The translations under genes and the position numbers were made by a program. The notes below the pieces were generated by a model, which saw only the letters and a program-made list of their open reading frames with translations, did no database searches and had not been told where the DNA came from. Below are positions 35,865-44,994 of a DNA stretch of 64,000 nucleotides, piece after piece (the first letter of the stretch is position 1; each line of letters opens with the position of its first letter). This stretch comes from DLKC01 sp002478885 (GTDB lineage: Bacteria > Bacteroidota > Bacteroidia > Chitinophagales > Chitinophagaceae): assembly GCA_046329585.1 (NCBI GenBank), contig JAXLUI010000002.1:186001-250000 (forward strand), in the 5' to 3' direction.

Positions 35865-36224
35865 ATGATTCAAAAACTAAACTGGGAAAACGTTCCAACG
35901 GAAGAAGTAACACCTGCCATGCACCGAAAAATTATAAGCGGTGAAAAATTGATGATCGCCAGGATGAAATTCAAAGACGGATTTTTAGTGCCGCAGCACC
36001 ATCATATGCATGAGCAGGTGACCCAAGTGCTCTCAGGTCAGATACGTTTTTGGTTTGGCGAAAACAAAGAACAGGTAATGGATTTGTTTGCCGGCGACAT
36101 AGTAGTAATTCCCGGAAACCTGCCACATGAAGCACTTATGATCGGTGACGTGGAAGAGATAGATACATGGGCTCCCCCGCGCCAGGATTGGCTTGATAAA
36201 ACAGACGATTACTTAAGAAAATAA
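35865..36224 (+). CDS. Small cupin-domain protein
   Basis: The 119-residue protein is a single cupin barrel. Motif 1 is PQHHHMHEQVTQVLSGQIRFWFG near 43-65, with several histidines and Glu50 as metal ligands, and motif 2 is FAGDIVVIPGNLPHEALM near 76-93. It probably binds a metal and a small ligand. The SDR gene begins four bases after its stop, so they are co-transcribed, and the zinc dehydrogenase follows 61 bases later. The reaction is unknown. Confidence 0.88.
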   Translation: MIQKLNWENVPTEEVTPAMHRKIISGEKLMIARMKFKDGFLVPQHHHMHEQVTQVLSGQIRFWFGENKEQVMDLFAGDIVVIPGNLPHEALMIGDVEEIDTWAPPRQDWLDKTDDYLRK

Positions 36225-36227
36225 TTT

Positions 36228-36992
36228 ATGGAACTTGGATTAAAAAATAAGGTTGCATTTGTCGCAGCTTCAAGTAAAGGACTCGGTAAGGCGGTTGCAC
36301 TGGAGCTATCAAGGGAGGGCGCCAAAGTAGTCATTAATGGACGTTACAAGGAAAGCCTTGAGAAAACAAAACAGGAGATAGAACAGCAAACCCATCAAGA
36401 AGTATTAGCTGTTGCGGGCGACTTGTCTGTTGCAGCGGAAAGAGAACAGGTCATTGAAACCATATTGGATCTTTGCAAAACGGTGGACATTCTGATTACG
36501 AATACCGGTGGGCCTCCGACAGGAAAATTCGAAACTTTTAAACAGGAAGACTGGGACAAAGCTTACAATCTGCTACTGGCAACTGTTGTCGGCCTGATAA
36601 ATGGATTTTTACCGGGCATGAAGGAACAGCAATGGGGGCGAATTATTGCTATTACTTCGATGGCGGTAAAACAACCGGTGAATAACTTAATACTGTCTAA
36701 TTCGGTAAGAGCCTCTGTCGCAGGTTTACTAAAAACACTTTCAAACGAGGTTGGCTCTTATGGCATAACAGTAAACAATGTAATGCCTGGTTACACCGAA
36801 ACAGAAAGGCTGATGCAACTGATGGAAAACAATCCTTCTTTTTCTTCTGCAAAAAGCGAAGTACCGCTTGCACGATTCGGAAGACCTGAAGAGTTTGCGG
36901 CAGCGGTTGCCTTTCTTGCGAGTGAAAGAGCAAGTTATATCACCGGCATTTCTCTGCCGGTTGATGGCGGTTGGATCAAAGGAATATTTTAA
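36228..36992 (+). CDS. Short-chain dehydrogenase/reductase, atypical catalytic site
   Basis: The 254-residue protein has the Rossmann fold of SDRs. AASSKGLG at 13-20 is the cofactor loop, TNTGG at 91-95 takes the place of NNAG, and ITSMAV holds Ser144. Where SDRs have Tyr and Lys (YxxxK), this protein has Ser157 and Arg161 (LSNSVR). The C-terminal MPGYTETERL and ITGISLPVDGGW blocks are intact. Such a substitution occurs in a known divergent SDR subgroup, so it may still bind NAD(P)H but work differently. It is in an operon with the upstream cupin gene. Confidence 0.88.
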   Translation: MELGLKNKVAFVAASSKGLGKAVALELSREGAKVVINGRYKESLEKTKQEIEQQTHQEVLAVAGDLSVAAEREQVIETILDLCKTVDILITNTGGPPTGKFETFKQEDWDKAYNLLLATVVGLINGFLPGMKEQQWGRIIAITSMAVKQPVNNLILSNSVRASVAGLLKTLSNEVGSYGITVNNVMPGYTETERLMQLMENNPSFSSAKSEVPLARFGRPEEFAAAVAFLASERASYITGISLPVDGGWIKGIF

Positions 36993-37053
36993 CCGTTACT
37001 TCCTTTTAATACATGCTGCTAAAGGCCTTCCCATCAATCCGAAACTTTAAACC

Positions 37054-38103
37054 ATGCACGCACTAACATTCGGCGGCACAGAAATAATTGAATACAGTAA
37101 CGTTAGCGATCCCCAGCTGCTTCATTCAACAGATGCGATCGTTAAAGTTACGATGGCGGGTATTTGTGGTTCTGACCTACATGTATACCATGGAAGAGAG
37201 ACGGGCCTGGATCATGGAACGGTTATGGGCCATGAGTTTACAGGTATTGTAGAAGAAGCCGGCCCTGATGTAAAACATTTCAAAAAGGGATCAAGAGTGC
37301 TGAGTCCATTTACTACTTCGTGCGGTGAATGTTATTATTGTCGCATTGGCCTCACCTGCCGCTGCGAAAAAGGGAAATTATTTGGGTGGGTAGAAAAAGG
37401 GCACGGCTTGCACGGAGCACAATCGCAATACATCCGCGTGCCAATGGCTGACAGCACCTTACTACCGTTGAGCAATGATCTTGATGAGAGGAAGGGATTG
37501 TTACTTGGCGATGTTCTCTCTACCGGGTATTTCTGTGCAGATAATGCCGGCATTAAGCCCGGAAATGTTTATGCAGTGATCGGTTGCGGACCCGTGGGCC
37601 TAATGACGATAGTTGCGGCAAAGCACCTCGGTGCAGAAACCGTATTTGCGATAGATGTTGTGCCCGAACGCTTGGCCGTTGCCGAAAACTTCGGCGCTAT
37701 TGCACTAAATCCATCAATCATAGATATTAAAGAAACAATCCTTCAATGCACAAAAGTCCGCGGCGCTGATGCAGCGATGGAAGTGGTGGGCAGCCCGGCC
37801 AAGCTGGAGCTGGCAATCGATCTTATTCGTCCAGGCGGCACCCTGTCGTCCGTTGGTGTACATACCGCCACGCATTTTCCTTTTTCGCCAGGCAAAGCAT
37901 ATGACAAAAATCTCACCTACAAGAGTGGCCGATGCCCGGCTCGTTACTACGCAGAAAAACTATTGCAGGAAGGCGTGGTGCAACATTACCCGATAGAAGA
38001 CATCATTACACACCAGTTTTCTTTGCAGGATGGAGCAAGAGCTTACGAAGTATTCGACAAAAAAAAGGACAACTGCATTAAAGCAGTTTTACACACCTTC
38101 TAA
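37054..38103 (+). CDS. Zinc-dependent medium-chain alcohol dehydrogenase
   Basis: The 349-residue protein has catalytic zinc ligands Cys38 (GICGSD) and His60-Glu61 (GHEFTG), and structural zinc cysteines 90, 93, 96 and 104. The Rossmann motif GCGPVG is near residue 174, with Asp in FAIDVVPER suggesting NAD preference. It resembles threonine/sorbitol and glutathione-independent formaldehyde-type dehydrogenases; the substrate is not certain. It lies 61 bases after the SDR gene and may share its transcript, suggesting a small oxidoreductase unit of cupin, SDR and dehydrogenase. Confidence 0.92.
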   Translation: MHALTFGGTEIIEYSNVSDPQLLHSTDAIVKVTMAGICGSDLHVYHGRETGLDHGTVMGHEFTGIVEEAGPDVKHFKKGSRVLSPFTTSCGECYYCRIGLTCRCEKGKLFGWVEKGHGLHGAQSQYIRVPMADSTLLPLSNDLDERKGLLLGDVLSTGYFCADNAGIKPGNVYAVIGCGPVGLMTIVAAKHLGAETVFAIDVVPERLAVAENFGAIALNPSIIDIKETILQCTKVRGADAAMEVVGSPAKLELAIDLIRPGGTLSSVGVHTATHFPFSPGKAYDKNLTYKSGRCPARYYAEKLLQEGVVQHYPIEDIITHQFSLQDGARAYEVFDKKKDNCIKAVLHTF

Positions 38104-38159
38104 AAATTGAAAAAAAACAGTCTTTTAGGTTCCCGGCTGCAGTACCGCTAGCGACAAAT

Positions 38160-38395
38160 GTTGCGTCGCACACTTGTACTTTCAAAACATGAATCGGCAA
38201 ACAGTTTTGTCTTCAGGTTACATAGGAATTTACCATGGCCACAACTCCTGTTCCTTTCCATCCGGGTTTTTTATCTTTAAAAACCGCCACTTTCTTTGGG
38301 CATCAATTGTATTTAGCCATCATATCGACATTTTGAATACCCGCCTCGCATTTGTTGAAATGAGATTTAACAGTCGAAGAGTGCGACGCAACAGC
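38160..38395. repeat. Inverted pair of dispersed repeat, class A (F 38160-38179, R 38376-38395)
   Basis: GTTGCGTCGCACACTTGTAC and GAAGAGTGCGACGCAAC lie 196 bases apart in the 425-base gap between the zinc dehydrogenase and GH20 genes. A TTCCCGGCT box precedes at about 38131. The spacer has stop codons in all plausible frames for a conserved product, and I see no gene in it. Confidence 0.87.
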
Positions 38396-38528
38396 AGCCC
38401 ATGTTTTTACTGCAGCGGGGGCACAAAAATTTATACCCGCAAACGATTGATTAAAAATTCCCATAAGGCTTGGTGCACAAATGGAATTAATGTTATAGTT
38501 TCCAAGTTCAAATAATCATGTCAGCTAT

Positions 38529-40436
38529 ATGAAGAAATCACTATTATCGCTGGTTTGCAGTTTGGTTATAACTGCAGCATATTGCCAGCGGGCAAATACC
38601 ATTTCAATTATCCCGGAACCGGTGCAACTTACACAAAATACCGGTGAATTTATTTTGCCAAAATCTATTACTATTAAGGCTGAAAGCAGTGCCGGCGCAG
38701 GTCTTGCTGCAGCATACCTGCAAAAAAGATTATCTGTAGCCACCGGCACAAATGCCGTAGTGAGTAACGGTGGCAAAGCTGCCATTACACTTTCTATTAA
38801 TAGTGCAGAAAACAGCAGCATTGGCAAGGAAGGTTATACTTTGTCTGTAACGACCAAAGGGGTTATCATGAAAGCAAACACTCCGGCTGGTTTATTTTAT
38901 GCGGTGCAGACTTTTTTGCAATTGCTGCCTGGGGAAATTGAAAGCAACGAAACTGTGAATAATATAAAATGGTCTGCACCATGCATGGAGATAACAGATT
39001 ATCCCCGGTTTGCATGGAGAGGTTTAATGCTCGATGTTTCGCGGCATTTCTTTACCAAGGAAGAAGTGAAGAAATACATCGATGAAATGTCGCGCTACAA
39101 ATACAATCTTTTGCATTGGCATCTTACAGACGACGAAGGTTGGCGTATTGAGATAAAAAGTTATCCGAAACTTACCAGTGTTGGAGCATGGAATGTAAAA
39201 AAAGTCGGCAATTTCGGATCGTTTGCTCCCCCCACGCCTGACGAACCGCGCAACTATGGTGGATTTTACACACAAGAAGATATAAAAGAAGTTGTACAGT
39301 ATGCCAAAGAGCGTTTTGTAAACGTAATGCCCGAAATTGAAATGCCTGGCCACAGTCTTGCGGCAGTGGCTTCTTATCCCGAACTATCATGCACACCCGG
39401 CGCTCAGTTTTATTCAGTACGATCAGGCGAAGAGATTATGGATTGGAGTGGGCCTCATTTTGAAGCGATGGTTGATAATACGCTTTGCCCCGCAAATGAC
39501 CAGGTGTATACTTTTATTGATAAAGTAATAGGCGAGGTCTCTCAGTTATTTCCTTTCGATTATATACATGTTGGCGGGGACGAGTGTGCTAAAACTTTTT
39601 GGAAGAAAAGCCCCACAGTGGCCGCGCTGATGAAGCAAGAAAACCTGAAAGACATGAACCAGGTGCAGAGCTATTTTGAACACCGCGTAGAAACCATTGT
39701 AATGTCGAAAGGAAAGAAAATGATCGGCTGGGATGAAATACTAGAAGGTGGCCTCTCCCCTAATGCATCGGTAATGAGCTGGCGTGGAACAAAGGGTGGA
39801 ATTGAGGCAAGCAAATTGGGACATGATGTGGTAATGAGCCCAACAACATACGCTTACATTGATTTTATGCAGGCAGATGAAATAATGGAGCCACACGTTT
39901 ACGCCTCTCTGCGCCTGAGCAAATCATATTCATACGAGCCCATTTCTGAAGGTATCGATGCAAAATATGTAAAGGGCGTACAAGCCAATTTATGGAGCGA
40001 GCAGATCTACAATATGCGCCAGGTTGAGTACATGACTTGGCCACGCGCATTCGCGATAAGCGAAGTTGCATGGTCACCGGCAGATAAAAAGAATTGGACA
40101 AGCTTTGTTGGCAAGGTTGAAGACCATATGAAACGCTTTGATGCCGCAGAAATAAAATATTGCCCCGGCATGTACGACCCGGATTTTAAAGTGGAGAAAA
40201 ATGCGAAGGGTGAACTCGAGGTTTCACTCAGTACTGAAATAAACGGGCTCGACATATATTACAGTTTCGACAATTCTTATCCCGATCGCTTTTATCCAAA
40301 ATACACAGGCCCTGTTACTGTTCCGAAGGATGCAACCCTGATGCGGGTGATCACCTACAAAGGCAAAAATGTTGTCGGAAGAATGAATAATATGCCTGTT
40401 CTAACGTTGTGGCGAAGAGTGAACAATAAAGATTAA
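38529..40436 (+). CDS. Beta-N-acetylhexosaminidase, glycoside hydrolase family 20
   Basis: GH20 enzymes remove terminal beta-linked GlcNAc or GalNAc from glycans or chitin by substrate-assisted catalysis. The 635-residue protein has a signal peptide (1-19), a GH20b-type N-terminal domain (about 22-150), and a TIM barrel from about 158 (RFAWRGLMLDVSRHF). The catalytic pair is Asp351-Glu352 in HVGGDEC. WHLTDDEGWRIEI and MPEIEMPGH are further family blocks. The last 90 residues form an Fn3-like chitobiase C-terminal domain (DIYYSFDNSYPDRFYPKY). It should act in the periplasm, probably in chitin or glycoprotein use, and stands alone with its own terminator. Confidence 0.96.
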   Translation: MKKSLLSLVCSLVITAAYCQRANTISIIPEPVQLTQNTGEFILPKSITIKAESSAGAGLAAAYLQKRLSVATGTNAVVSNGGKAAITLSINSAENSSIGKEGYTLSVTTKGVIMKANTPAGLFYAVQTFLQLLPGEIESNETVNNIKWSAPCMEITDYPRFAWRGLMLDVSRHFFTKEEVKKYIDEMSRYKYNLLHWHLTDDEGWRIEIKSYPKLTSVGAWNVKKVGNFGSFAPPTPDEPRNYGGFYTQEDIKEVVQYAKERFVNVMPEIEMPGHSLAAVASYPELSCTPGAQFYSVRSGEEIMDWSGPHFEAMVDNTLCPANDQVYTFIDKVIGEVSQLFPFDYIHVGGDECAKTFWKKSPTVAALMKQENLKDMNQVQSYFEHRVETIVMSKGKKMIGWDEILEGGLSPNASVMSWRGTKGGIEASKLGHDVVMSPTTYAYIDFMQADEIMEPHVYASLRLSKSYSYEPISEGIDAKYVKGVQANLWSEQIYNMRQVEYMTWPRAFAISEVAWSPADKKNWTSFVGKVEDHMKRFDAAEIKYCPGMYDPDFKVEKNAKGELEVSLSTEINGLDIYYSFDNSYPDRFYPKYTGPVTVPKDATLMRVITYKGKNVVGRMNNMPVLTLWRRVNNKD

Positions 40437-40459
40437 GTCATCATCATTCGCAATTAAAA

Positions 40460-40484
40460 GGCCACCGCAAGGTGGTCTTTTTTT
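40460..40484 (+). terminator. Rho-independent terminator of the GH20 gene
   Basis: GGCCACC (40460-40466) pairs with GGTGGTC (40471-40477) around GCAA and runs into seven T residues. It starts 24 bases after the stop codon. Confidence 0.85.
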
Positions 40485-40514
40485 GTCCGGCATTTGAATA
40501 TGTATTAAGCTTTG

Positions 40515-40531
40515 GTTGCGTTGCACACTTG
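40515..40531 (+). repeat. Dispersed intergenic repeat, class A, F copy (one core change)
   Basis: GTTGCGTTGCACACTTG has one base change in the core. GTCCGGCATTTG precedes it at about 40486. It pairs with the hybrid R copy at 41956, enclosing the DUF3472 gene. Confidence 0.78.
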
Positions 40532-40604
40532 ATCACTTTGTTCTTAACACACATGAAAAAAATTAAATTTTACAAAAGCTGTCAACTCGCTTTACATTAG
40601 CAGC

Positions 40605-41897
40605 ATGACAAAGCATAGTAAATGGCTGTTAGCAATTTTGCTGTCGACCTGTATCATTTATGCTTCGAATATATATGGTCAAAGCATAAAAATCAGCATA
40701 CCGTTAGGAGGCAATTGCTTCATTACTTCCAAAGAGAAAACGACAGACAGTATTGCAGATGCCGGTATCGTGAAGTGGGCCGAAGCTGCTACGGTATTCA
40801 GCATTTATTTTAGAAATGATCAACCTTGCATTGTGCAATTGGGGTTGGCGGATGCTTCAAAAGGAAGGGGTAGTATAAGTGCATTGGTTGACGAAAACAA
40901 AACCAGCTTTAGCTTCAATAACAAAGGAGCCGAAGTTTTTGACAAGAAGCGTTTTCAGCTTACCCCGGGATATCATCACATTCAACTTAAAGGCCTGAAA
41001 AAAACAGGCGAAAACTATGCGATTATAACTGATCTCTTGCTAAAGACCGACGCTCCGGATTCTATTTTTCATTTTGTGAGAGAAAATTCGGGAAGCCGCT
41101 ACTACTGGGGTAGACGAGGCCCTTCCCTGCACTTGAACTACCAGGCGCCAGAGGACAAAAACATCGAATGGTTTTATAATGAGCTCACCGTTAATAAAGG
41201 CGATGATGCGATTGGTTCTTATTTTATGGCTAACGGATTTAAAGAAGGTTATTTCGGGATGCAGGTAAACAGTGACAGTGAAAGACATATTCTGTTTTCA
41301 GTGTGGAGTCCTTACAGCACCGACGATCCTGCTTCAATACCCGACGATGAAAAAATCGTGCTGCTTAAAAAAGGCAAAAACGTTCATGCGGGTGAGTTTG
41401 GCAGCGAAGGTTCGGGCGGACAGAGCTATATGAATTACCCGTGGACAGCCGGAAATACATATCGGTTTCTTACCCACGTTAAACCAGATGACAAAGGCAA
41501 CACCGTTTTTACTTCTTACTTTTTTGCGCCTGAAGAAAAAGAATGGATGCTACTGGCTTCCTTTCAAAGGCCAAAGACTGATACATGGCTGACACGTCCA
41601 CACTCCTTTGTTGAAAACTTCATTGATAGTATCGGTCTTCTTCACCGGCGCTGTTTTTACGGCAATCAATGGGCGCTTGATACAGAAGGCTATTGGCATG
41701 AATTAACAACCGCATTCTTTACCGGAGATGACATCGCTAATGTTCATTATCGCATGGATTATAAGGCTGGCGTTGATGGTAATACGTTTTTTTTGCAAAA
41801 TGGTGGCTTTTCAAGCGATTACACTCCTTTAAAACAATACTTCAGCAGAAGGGCTAACAAAGTTCCGCCCAAAATTGACTTTGATAAACTTCCATAA
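40605..41897 (+). CDS. Secreted DUF3472/DUF5077 family protein
   Basis: The 430-residue protein has a signal peptide (about 1-25, ending NIYGQ), an N-terminal beta-sandwich of the DUF5077 type (about 28-150), and a DUF3472 domain marked by HAGEFGSEGSGGQSYMNYPW near 264-284. Such proteins are common in Bacteroidota and are suspected to bind or process carbohydrate, but no activity is established. A TACATTAG box ends four bases before the ATG, which may be a degenerate -7 box with a very short leader. It stands alone. Confidence 0.8.
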   Translation: MTKHSKWLLAILLSTCIIYASNIYGQSIKISIPLGGNCFITSKEKTTDSIADAGIVKWAEAATVFSIYFRNDQPCIVQLGLADASKGRGSISALVDENKTSFSFNNKGAEVFDKKRFQLTPGYHHIQLKGLKKTGENYAIITDLLLKTDAPDSIFHFVRENSGSRYYWGRRGPSLHLNYQAPEDKNIEWFYNELTVNKGDDAIGSYFMANGFKEGYFGMQVNSDSERHILFSVWSPYSTDDPASIPDDEKIVLLKKGKNVHAGEFGSEGSGGQSYMNYPWTAGNTYRFLTHVKPDDKGNTVFTSYFFAPEEKEWMLLASFQRPKTDTWLTRPHSFVENFIDSIGLLHRRCFYGNQWALDTEGYWHELTTAFFTGDDIANVHYRMDYKAGVDGNTFFLQNGGFSSDYTPLKQYFSRRANKVPPKIDFDKLP

Positions 41898-41955
41898 AAA
41901 AGACATCAATATCATTTGATGCCTTTGAAAAAAGCTTCATCCTTAGGCGAACGAT

Positions 41956-41975
41956 GAACGGATTGCGACGCAACG
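41956..41975 (-). repeat. Dispersed intergenic repeat, A/B hybrid R copy
   Basis: GAACGGATTGCGACGCAACG combines the outer GAACGGA of class B with the TGCGACGCAAC of class A. It links the two classes as one family. Confidence 0.7.
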
Positions 41976-42009
41976 ATATATCACCGGAGTTACTCAGCTG
42001 GTGCCGCAA

Positions 42010-42468
42010 TTAATACCTCGTAAATGTGTACCGCTCGATAAGCTCACCGTTAAAATAGGTGGCTACAAACTTGTTACCATAAAATGTTACATTATCAAAA
42101 CTTAGATCAATGGTATTGTGCGAAGAATAATCAGACAAATGCATTTGCAATTGCTGATGCGGCGCATTGACATAGCTCCCAAATTCGTCGAAATAACCGC
42201 CTGATGCTGCGGTAAGATACCAGTTACCCCGGAGGTTTAAGCCTGCATCGGTATATTGTGCAATACCTTCATTACTCATGACGAACACGCCCGTTTCAAG
42301 GCCCGTATATAGACTCGTCCAGCCATATGCATCGCCTTCGGCAGCATCGGTCAGTTGCCATGTCCCGGAAATCGGGCTTACCGGTGGCACTACCTGTACC
42401 TTAACGCAACTAGTGATTAAAACAGGGGTGATCAATAATAGAGCGATAGTACGTAAAGATGATTTCAT
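42010..42468 (-). CDS. Lipoprotein of unknown function
   Basis: The 152-residue protein has a leader ending in the lipobox LITSC with Cys21 as lipidation site. The mature part begins ISGTWQLTDAAEG, a lipocalin-like opening seen in small Bacteroidota lipoproteins, and continues as short beta strands (GNWYLTAASGGYF, IDLSFDNVTFYGNKFVATYF). I do not recognise a family with known function. It is transcribed away from the DUF4249 gene, with 194 bases between them. Confidence 0.72.
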   Translation of the reverse strand: MKSSLRTIALLLITPVLITSCVKVQVVPPVSPISGTWQLTDAAEGDAYGWTSLYTGLETGVFVMSNEGIAQYTDAGLNLRGNWYLTAASGGYFDEFGSYVNAPHQQLQMHLSDYSSHNTIDLSFDNVTFYGNKFVATYFNGELIERYTFTRY

Positions 42469-42650
42469 GTTTTGATTTTTTGAATGGTTATTGTTGTTTT
42501 CCTTACTTATGCAATCACTTCACCAATTTTTGTAAAAATGGATTAACAGTTGTGAGTTTGTATTTTCTTTAACTGGGGCTAAAACGAAAAGATTTTACAG
42601 CAGATTTTTTTTACGTGATCTTTTTTGCATTTATCTTGTTATAAGCGCAA

Positions 42651-42658
42651 TACTTTTG
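42651..42658 (+). promoter_or_regulatory. -7 box four bases before the DUF4249 start (TACTTTTG)
   Basis: TACTTTTG is an exact TAnnTTTG match, with TTG at 42625-42627 as possible -33 (23-base spacing). It ends four bases before the ATG, so the transcript would be nearly leaderless. Confidence 0.55.
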
Positions 42659-42662
42659 CAGC

Positions 42663-43559
42663 ATGAAATATACCTGGCTTCTTTGTGTTCTACTCTTAAG
42701 CGGCACGTCTTGTGAAAAAACCATTACCCTTGATGTGCAAGAGCAGGCGCCAAAACTTGTGGTGGATGCGTCCATAGAAAACGGCACACTTCCGATTGTT
42801 GTTTTATCAAAGTCGCTCAATTACTTCAGCTCTATTTCACCAGAAGAGTTGCAATCGTCTTTCGTGCACAATGCTATAGTAAAAGTGAGCGATGGCACAA
42901 AAACAGTGACTTTGAAAGAAATAACGGTAACTGACGACAGCAGTGGCTACTCCTCCTATTATTATACCTGCAATGTTAGCAATCCCTCGGGCATATTGCT
43001 TGGAAAACTGAATACCAGCTACCAGCTAATTATTACTACAGAGGATAGCCAGACTTATGAATCCAATACTACGATTCCAGATCCAACGAAAACATGCGAT
43101 TCAATCTGGTGGAAACCAGCGCCCAATGCAGACGATACGAGTTTGTGCGTGATGTGGGGAAAGTTCACTGATCCCAAAGGTTTGGGAAACTATGTGCGCT
43201 ATTTTACGCGCATAAACAGCCTGCCGTTTCTGCCTGGCTTAAATTCTGTTTTCGATGACCAATTCGTTGACGGCACAACTTATAGCCTGCAGTTTGACAT
43301 GGGCTGGGATAAAAACAGCCCGGAAAAACCCACCGGCGATGTATATGGTTACGCTTACCGCGGTGATACGGTAACGCTTAAATACTGCAACATCGATAAG
43401 GCCAGTTATTCATTCTGGAATACCTGGGAGTTCGCATTTCAGAGTTATGGTAACCCGTTCTCCTCTCCCGTTAAGGTACTGGGTAACATCAACAATAACG
43501 CTTTAGGGGCTTTTTGTGGCTACGCTGTTCAATATAAAACTGTAATTATCCCCAAATAA
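42663..43559 (+). CDS. DUF4249 family lipoprotein
   Basis: The 298-residue protein is a predicted lipoprotein (LLSGTSC, Cys17). CEKTITLDVQEQAPKLVVDASIENG is the DUF4249 opening (residues 17-41), followed by an Ig-like N-terminal domain with VLSKSLNYF and a C-terminal beta domain with GNYVRYFTRIN and DGTTYSLQF. In other Bacteroidota DUF4249 genes usually follow a TonB-dependent receptor gene and are thought to work with it at the outer membrane. Here no receptor is adjacent; the nearest is the broken SusC-like gene 7.5 kb away. Confidence 0.85.
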   Translation: MKYTWLLCVLLLSGTSCEKTITLDVQEQAPKLVVDASIENGTLPIVVLSKSLNYFSSISPEELQSSFVHNAIVKVSDGTKTVTLKEITVTDDSSGYSSYYYTCNVSNPSGILLGKLNTSYQLIITTEDSQTYESNTTIPDPTKTCDSIWWKPAPNADDTSLCVMWGKFTDPKGLGNYVRYFTRINSLPFLPGLNSVFDDQFVDGTTYSLQFDMGWDKNSPEKPTGDVYGYAYRGDTVTLKYCNIDKASYSFWNTWEFAFQSYGNPFSSPVKVLGNINNNALGAFCGYAVQYKTVIIPK

Positions 43560-43687
43560 CAAAAGGCCCGGTTTACCTGTCGTTTAATACGTAAGGCAAC
43601 TGTATTTTTGCACGTCTTTATTGTAACGCACCAAAAACAAGAGCAGTTTTTTTGTGGGCCCGACTCCGGTATCATTATGCAGCCTTA

Positions 43688-43707
43688 CTTGCGTCGCACA
43701 CTTGTAC
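43688..43707 (+). repeat. Dispersed intergenic repeat, class A, F copy
   Basis: CTTGCGTCGCACACTTGTAC lies in the 239-base gap before trxB, with GGGCCCGACTCCGG at about 43654. No R copy of class A follows before the next F copy; two class B pairs occupy the interval instead. Confidence 0.85.
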
Positions 43708-43798
43708 TGTGAAACAACTGGCAGCGAAGCAAATGTTAACCGGGCAGCAAGAACGATTTGCAAAAATCAAACACCGCAATAGCGGCAAAGCAATTAAT

Positions 43799-44752
43799 AT
43801 GGAAAAAGAAGCAACAGAAAAAGTACACTGCCTTATCATAGGCAGCGGACCGGCTGGCTACACAGCGGCAATTTATGCCGCTAGGGCAAATATGAAACCA
43901 GTGTTATACCAGGGCATTCAACCCGGCGGACAATTAACCATAACCACGGAAGTAGAAAACTACCCAGGTTACGCCAATGGTGTACAGGGCCCGGAAATGA
44001 TGGTACATTTTGAACAACAGGCAACCCGCATGGGTGCCGATATACGATATGGCATTGCTACTGCAGTTGATTTTACCGGCCCAGTTCACAAGGTGCAGAT
44101 CGATGAAGAAAAATGGATTGAGGCAGATTCTGTGATCATCTCAACCGGCGCATCCGCAAAATGGCTTGGCCTCGAAAGTGAGCAACGCCTGAATGGTTAT
44201 GGCGTGAGCGCCTGCGCTGTCTGCGATGGATTTTTCTTCCGCGGTAAAGAAGTGTCGATTGTTGGAGCTGGCGATACAGCCTGTGAAGAAGCGTTGTATT
44301 TATCAAAACTCGCCACCAACGTGCACATGATCGTTCGCAAAGATGAAGACGGAATGCGCGCCAGCAAAGTGATGCAGGAAAGAGTTAAAAACACTCCCAA
44401 CATAAAAGTTTACTGGAACAGCGAAACGCTTGAGATATTAGGTGAAAAGAAAACGGAAGCTGTGCGCATTAAAAACAATAAAACCGGCGAAGAGCAAACG
44501 GTTCCTGTCAGCGCATTCTTTGTAGCAATCGGTCACCAACCCAACAGTGGTATTTTTAAACCATGGATTGAAATGGATGAATCGGGATATATTCAAACGG
44601 TTCCCGGAACCTCCAAAACAAATATTGAGGGTGTTTTCGCTGCCGGCGATGTGCAGGATAAAATTTACAGGCAGGCGGTTACAGCGGCCGGCAGCGGATG
44701 TATGGCGGCGCTCGATGCTGAAAGATATTTAAGCGCAAAGCATTTGGTTTAA
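43799..44752 (+). CDS. trxB: Thioredoxin-disulfide reductase
   Basis: TrxB uses NADPH and FAD to reduce thioredoxin. The 317-residue protein has the FAD motif GSGPAG at 15-20, the redox pair Cys139-Cys142 in SACAVCDGFF, the NADPH motif GAGDTACEEA near 157, and the C-terminal FAD block GVFAAGDVQDKIYRQAVTAA. Length is that of low-molecular-weight bacterial TrxR. The frame continues upstream to 43652 through a repeat copy, but the ATG at 43799 gives the normal start. It would supply electrons, through thioredoxin, to the DsbD system at 4.9 kb, although the genes are not linked. Confidence 0.96.
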   Translation: MEKEATEKVHCLIIGSGPAGYTAAIYAARANMKPVLYQGIQPGGQLTITTEVENYPGYANGVQGPEMMVHFEQQATRMGADIRYGIATAVDFTGPVHKVQIDEEKWIEADSVIISTGASAKWLGLESEQRLNGYGVSACAVCDGFFFRGKEVSIVGAGDTACEEALYLSKLATNVHMIVRKDEDGMRASKVMQERVKNTPNIKVYWNSETLEILGEKKTEAVRIKNNKTGEEQTVPVSAFFVAIGHQPNSGIFKPWIEMDESGYIQTVPGTSKTNIEGVFAAGDVQDKIYRQAVTAAGSGCMAALDAERYLSAKHLV

Positions 44753-44791
44753 AATATTGGGAACGGGCGGCAGTGCAATAAATAAACACTT

Positions 44792-44906
44792 TTGCGACGC
44801 TCCGTTCAACACCTGCATATTATGGCAACGAAACTCCGGGTAGTAACCCGGAGTTCTTAATAAGATGCCACATGCAATAGTGCCGAACGGAGCGTCGCAA
44901 GCAAAG
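44792..44906. repeat. Inverted pair of dispersed repeat, class B (F 44792-44807, R 44885-44906)
   Basis: TTGCGACGCTCCGTTC and GAACGGAGCGTCGCAAGC form a class B pair in the 242-base gap between trxB and folB. The spacer holds a perfect 10-bp hairpin, AACTCCGGGT (44832-44841) with ACCCGGAGTT (44846-44855) around AGTA, without a T-run. Confidence 0.87.
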
Positions 44907-44961
44907 ATGCCATTCGCACAAAAGTTGGGCACCAAAATATTGAATCGTAAAAGCTTAATCG

Positions 44962-44990
44962 TTGAATCGCAAAATGGAATCATAGATTTG
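44962..44990 (+). promoter_or_regulatory. Promoter of the folB operon (TTG, 18 bases, TAGATTTG)
   Basis: TTG at 44962-44964, an 18-base spacer and TAGATTTG at 44983-44990 fit the Bacteroidota -33/-7 consensus. The -7 box ends four bases before the folB ATG, so the message would start at or next to the start codon. Confidence 0.6.
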
Positions 44991-44994
44991 CAGC

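Noticed and set aside
38180..38375. Small gene or RNA between the repeat copies
   Set aside because: Open frames there are short with no conserved pattern, start signal or recognisable RNA fold.
43652..43798. 49-residue N-terminal extension of thioredoxin reductase
   Set aside because: It runs through a dispersed repeat copy, starts at GTG, and the normal family start is the ATG at 43799.
44832..44855. Perfect 10-bp hairpin after trxB as a terminator
   Set aside because: It has no T-run on either strand and lies inside a class B repeat pair, so I describe it only as part of that spacer.
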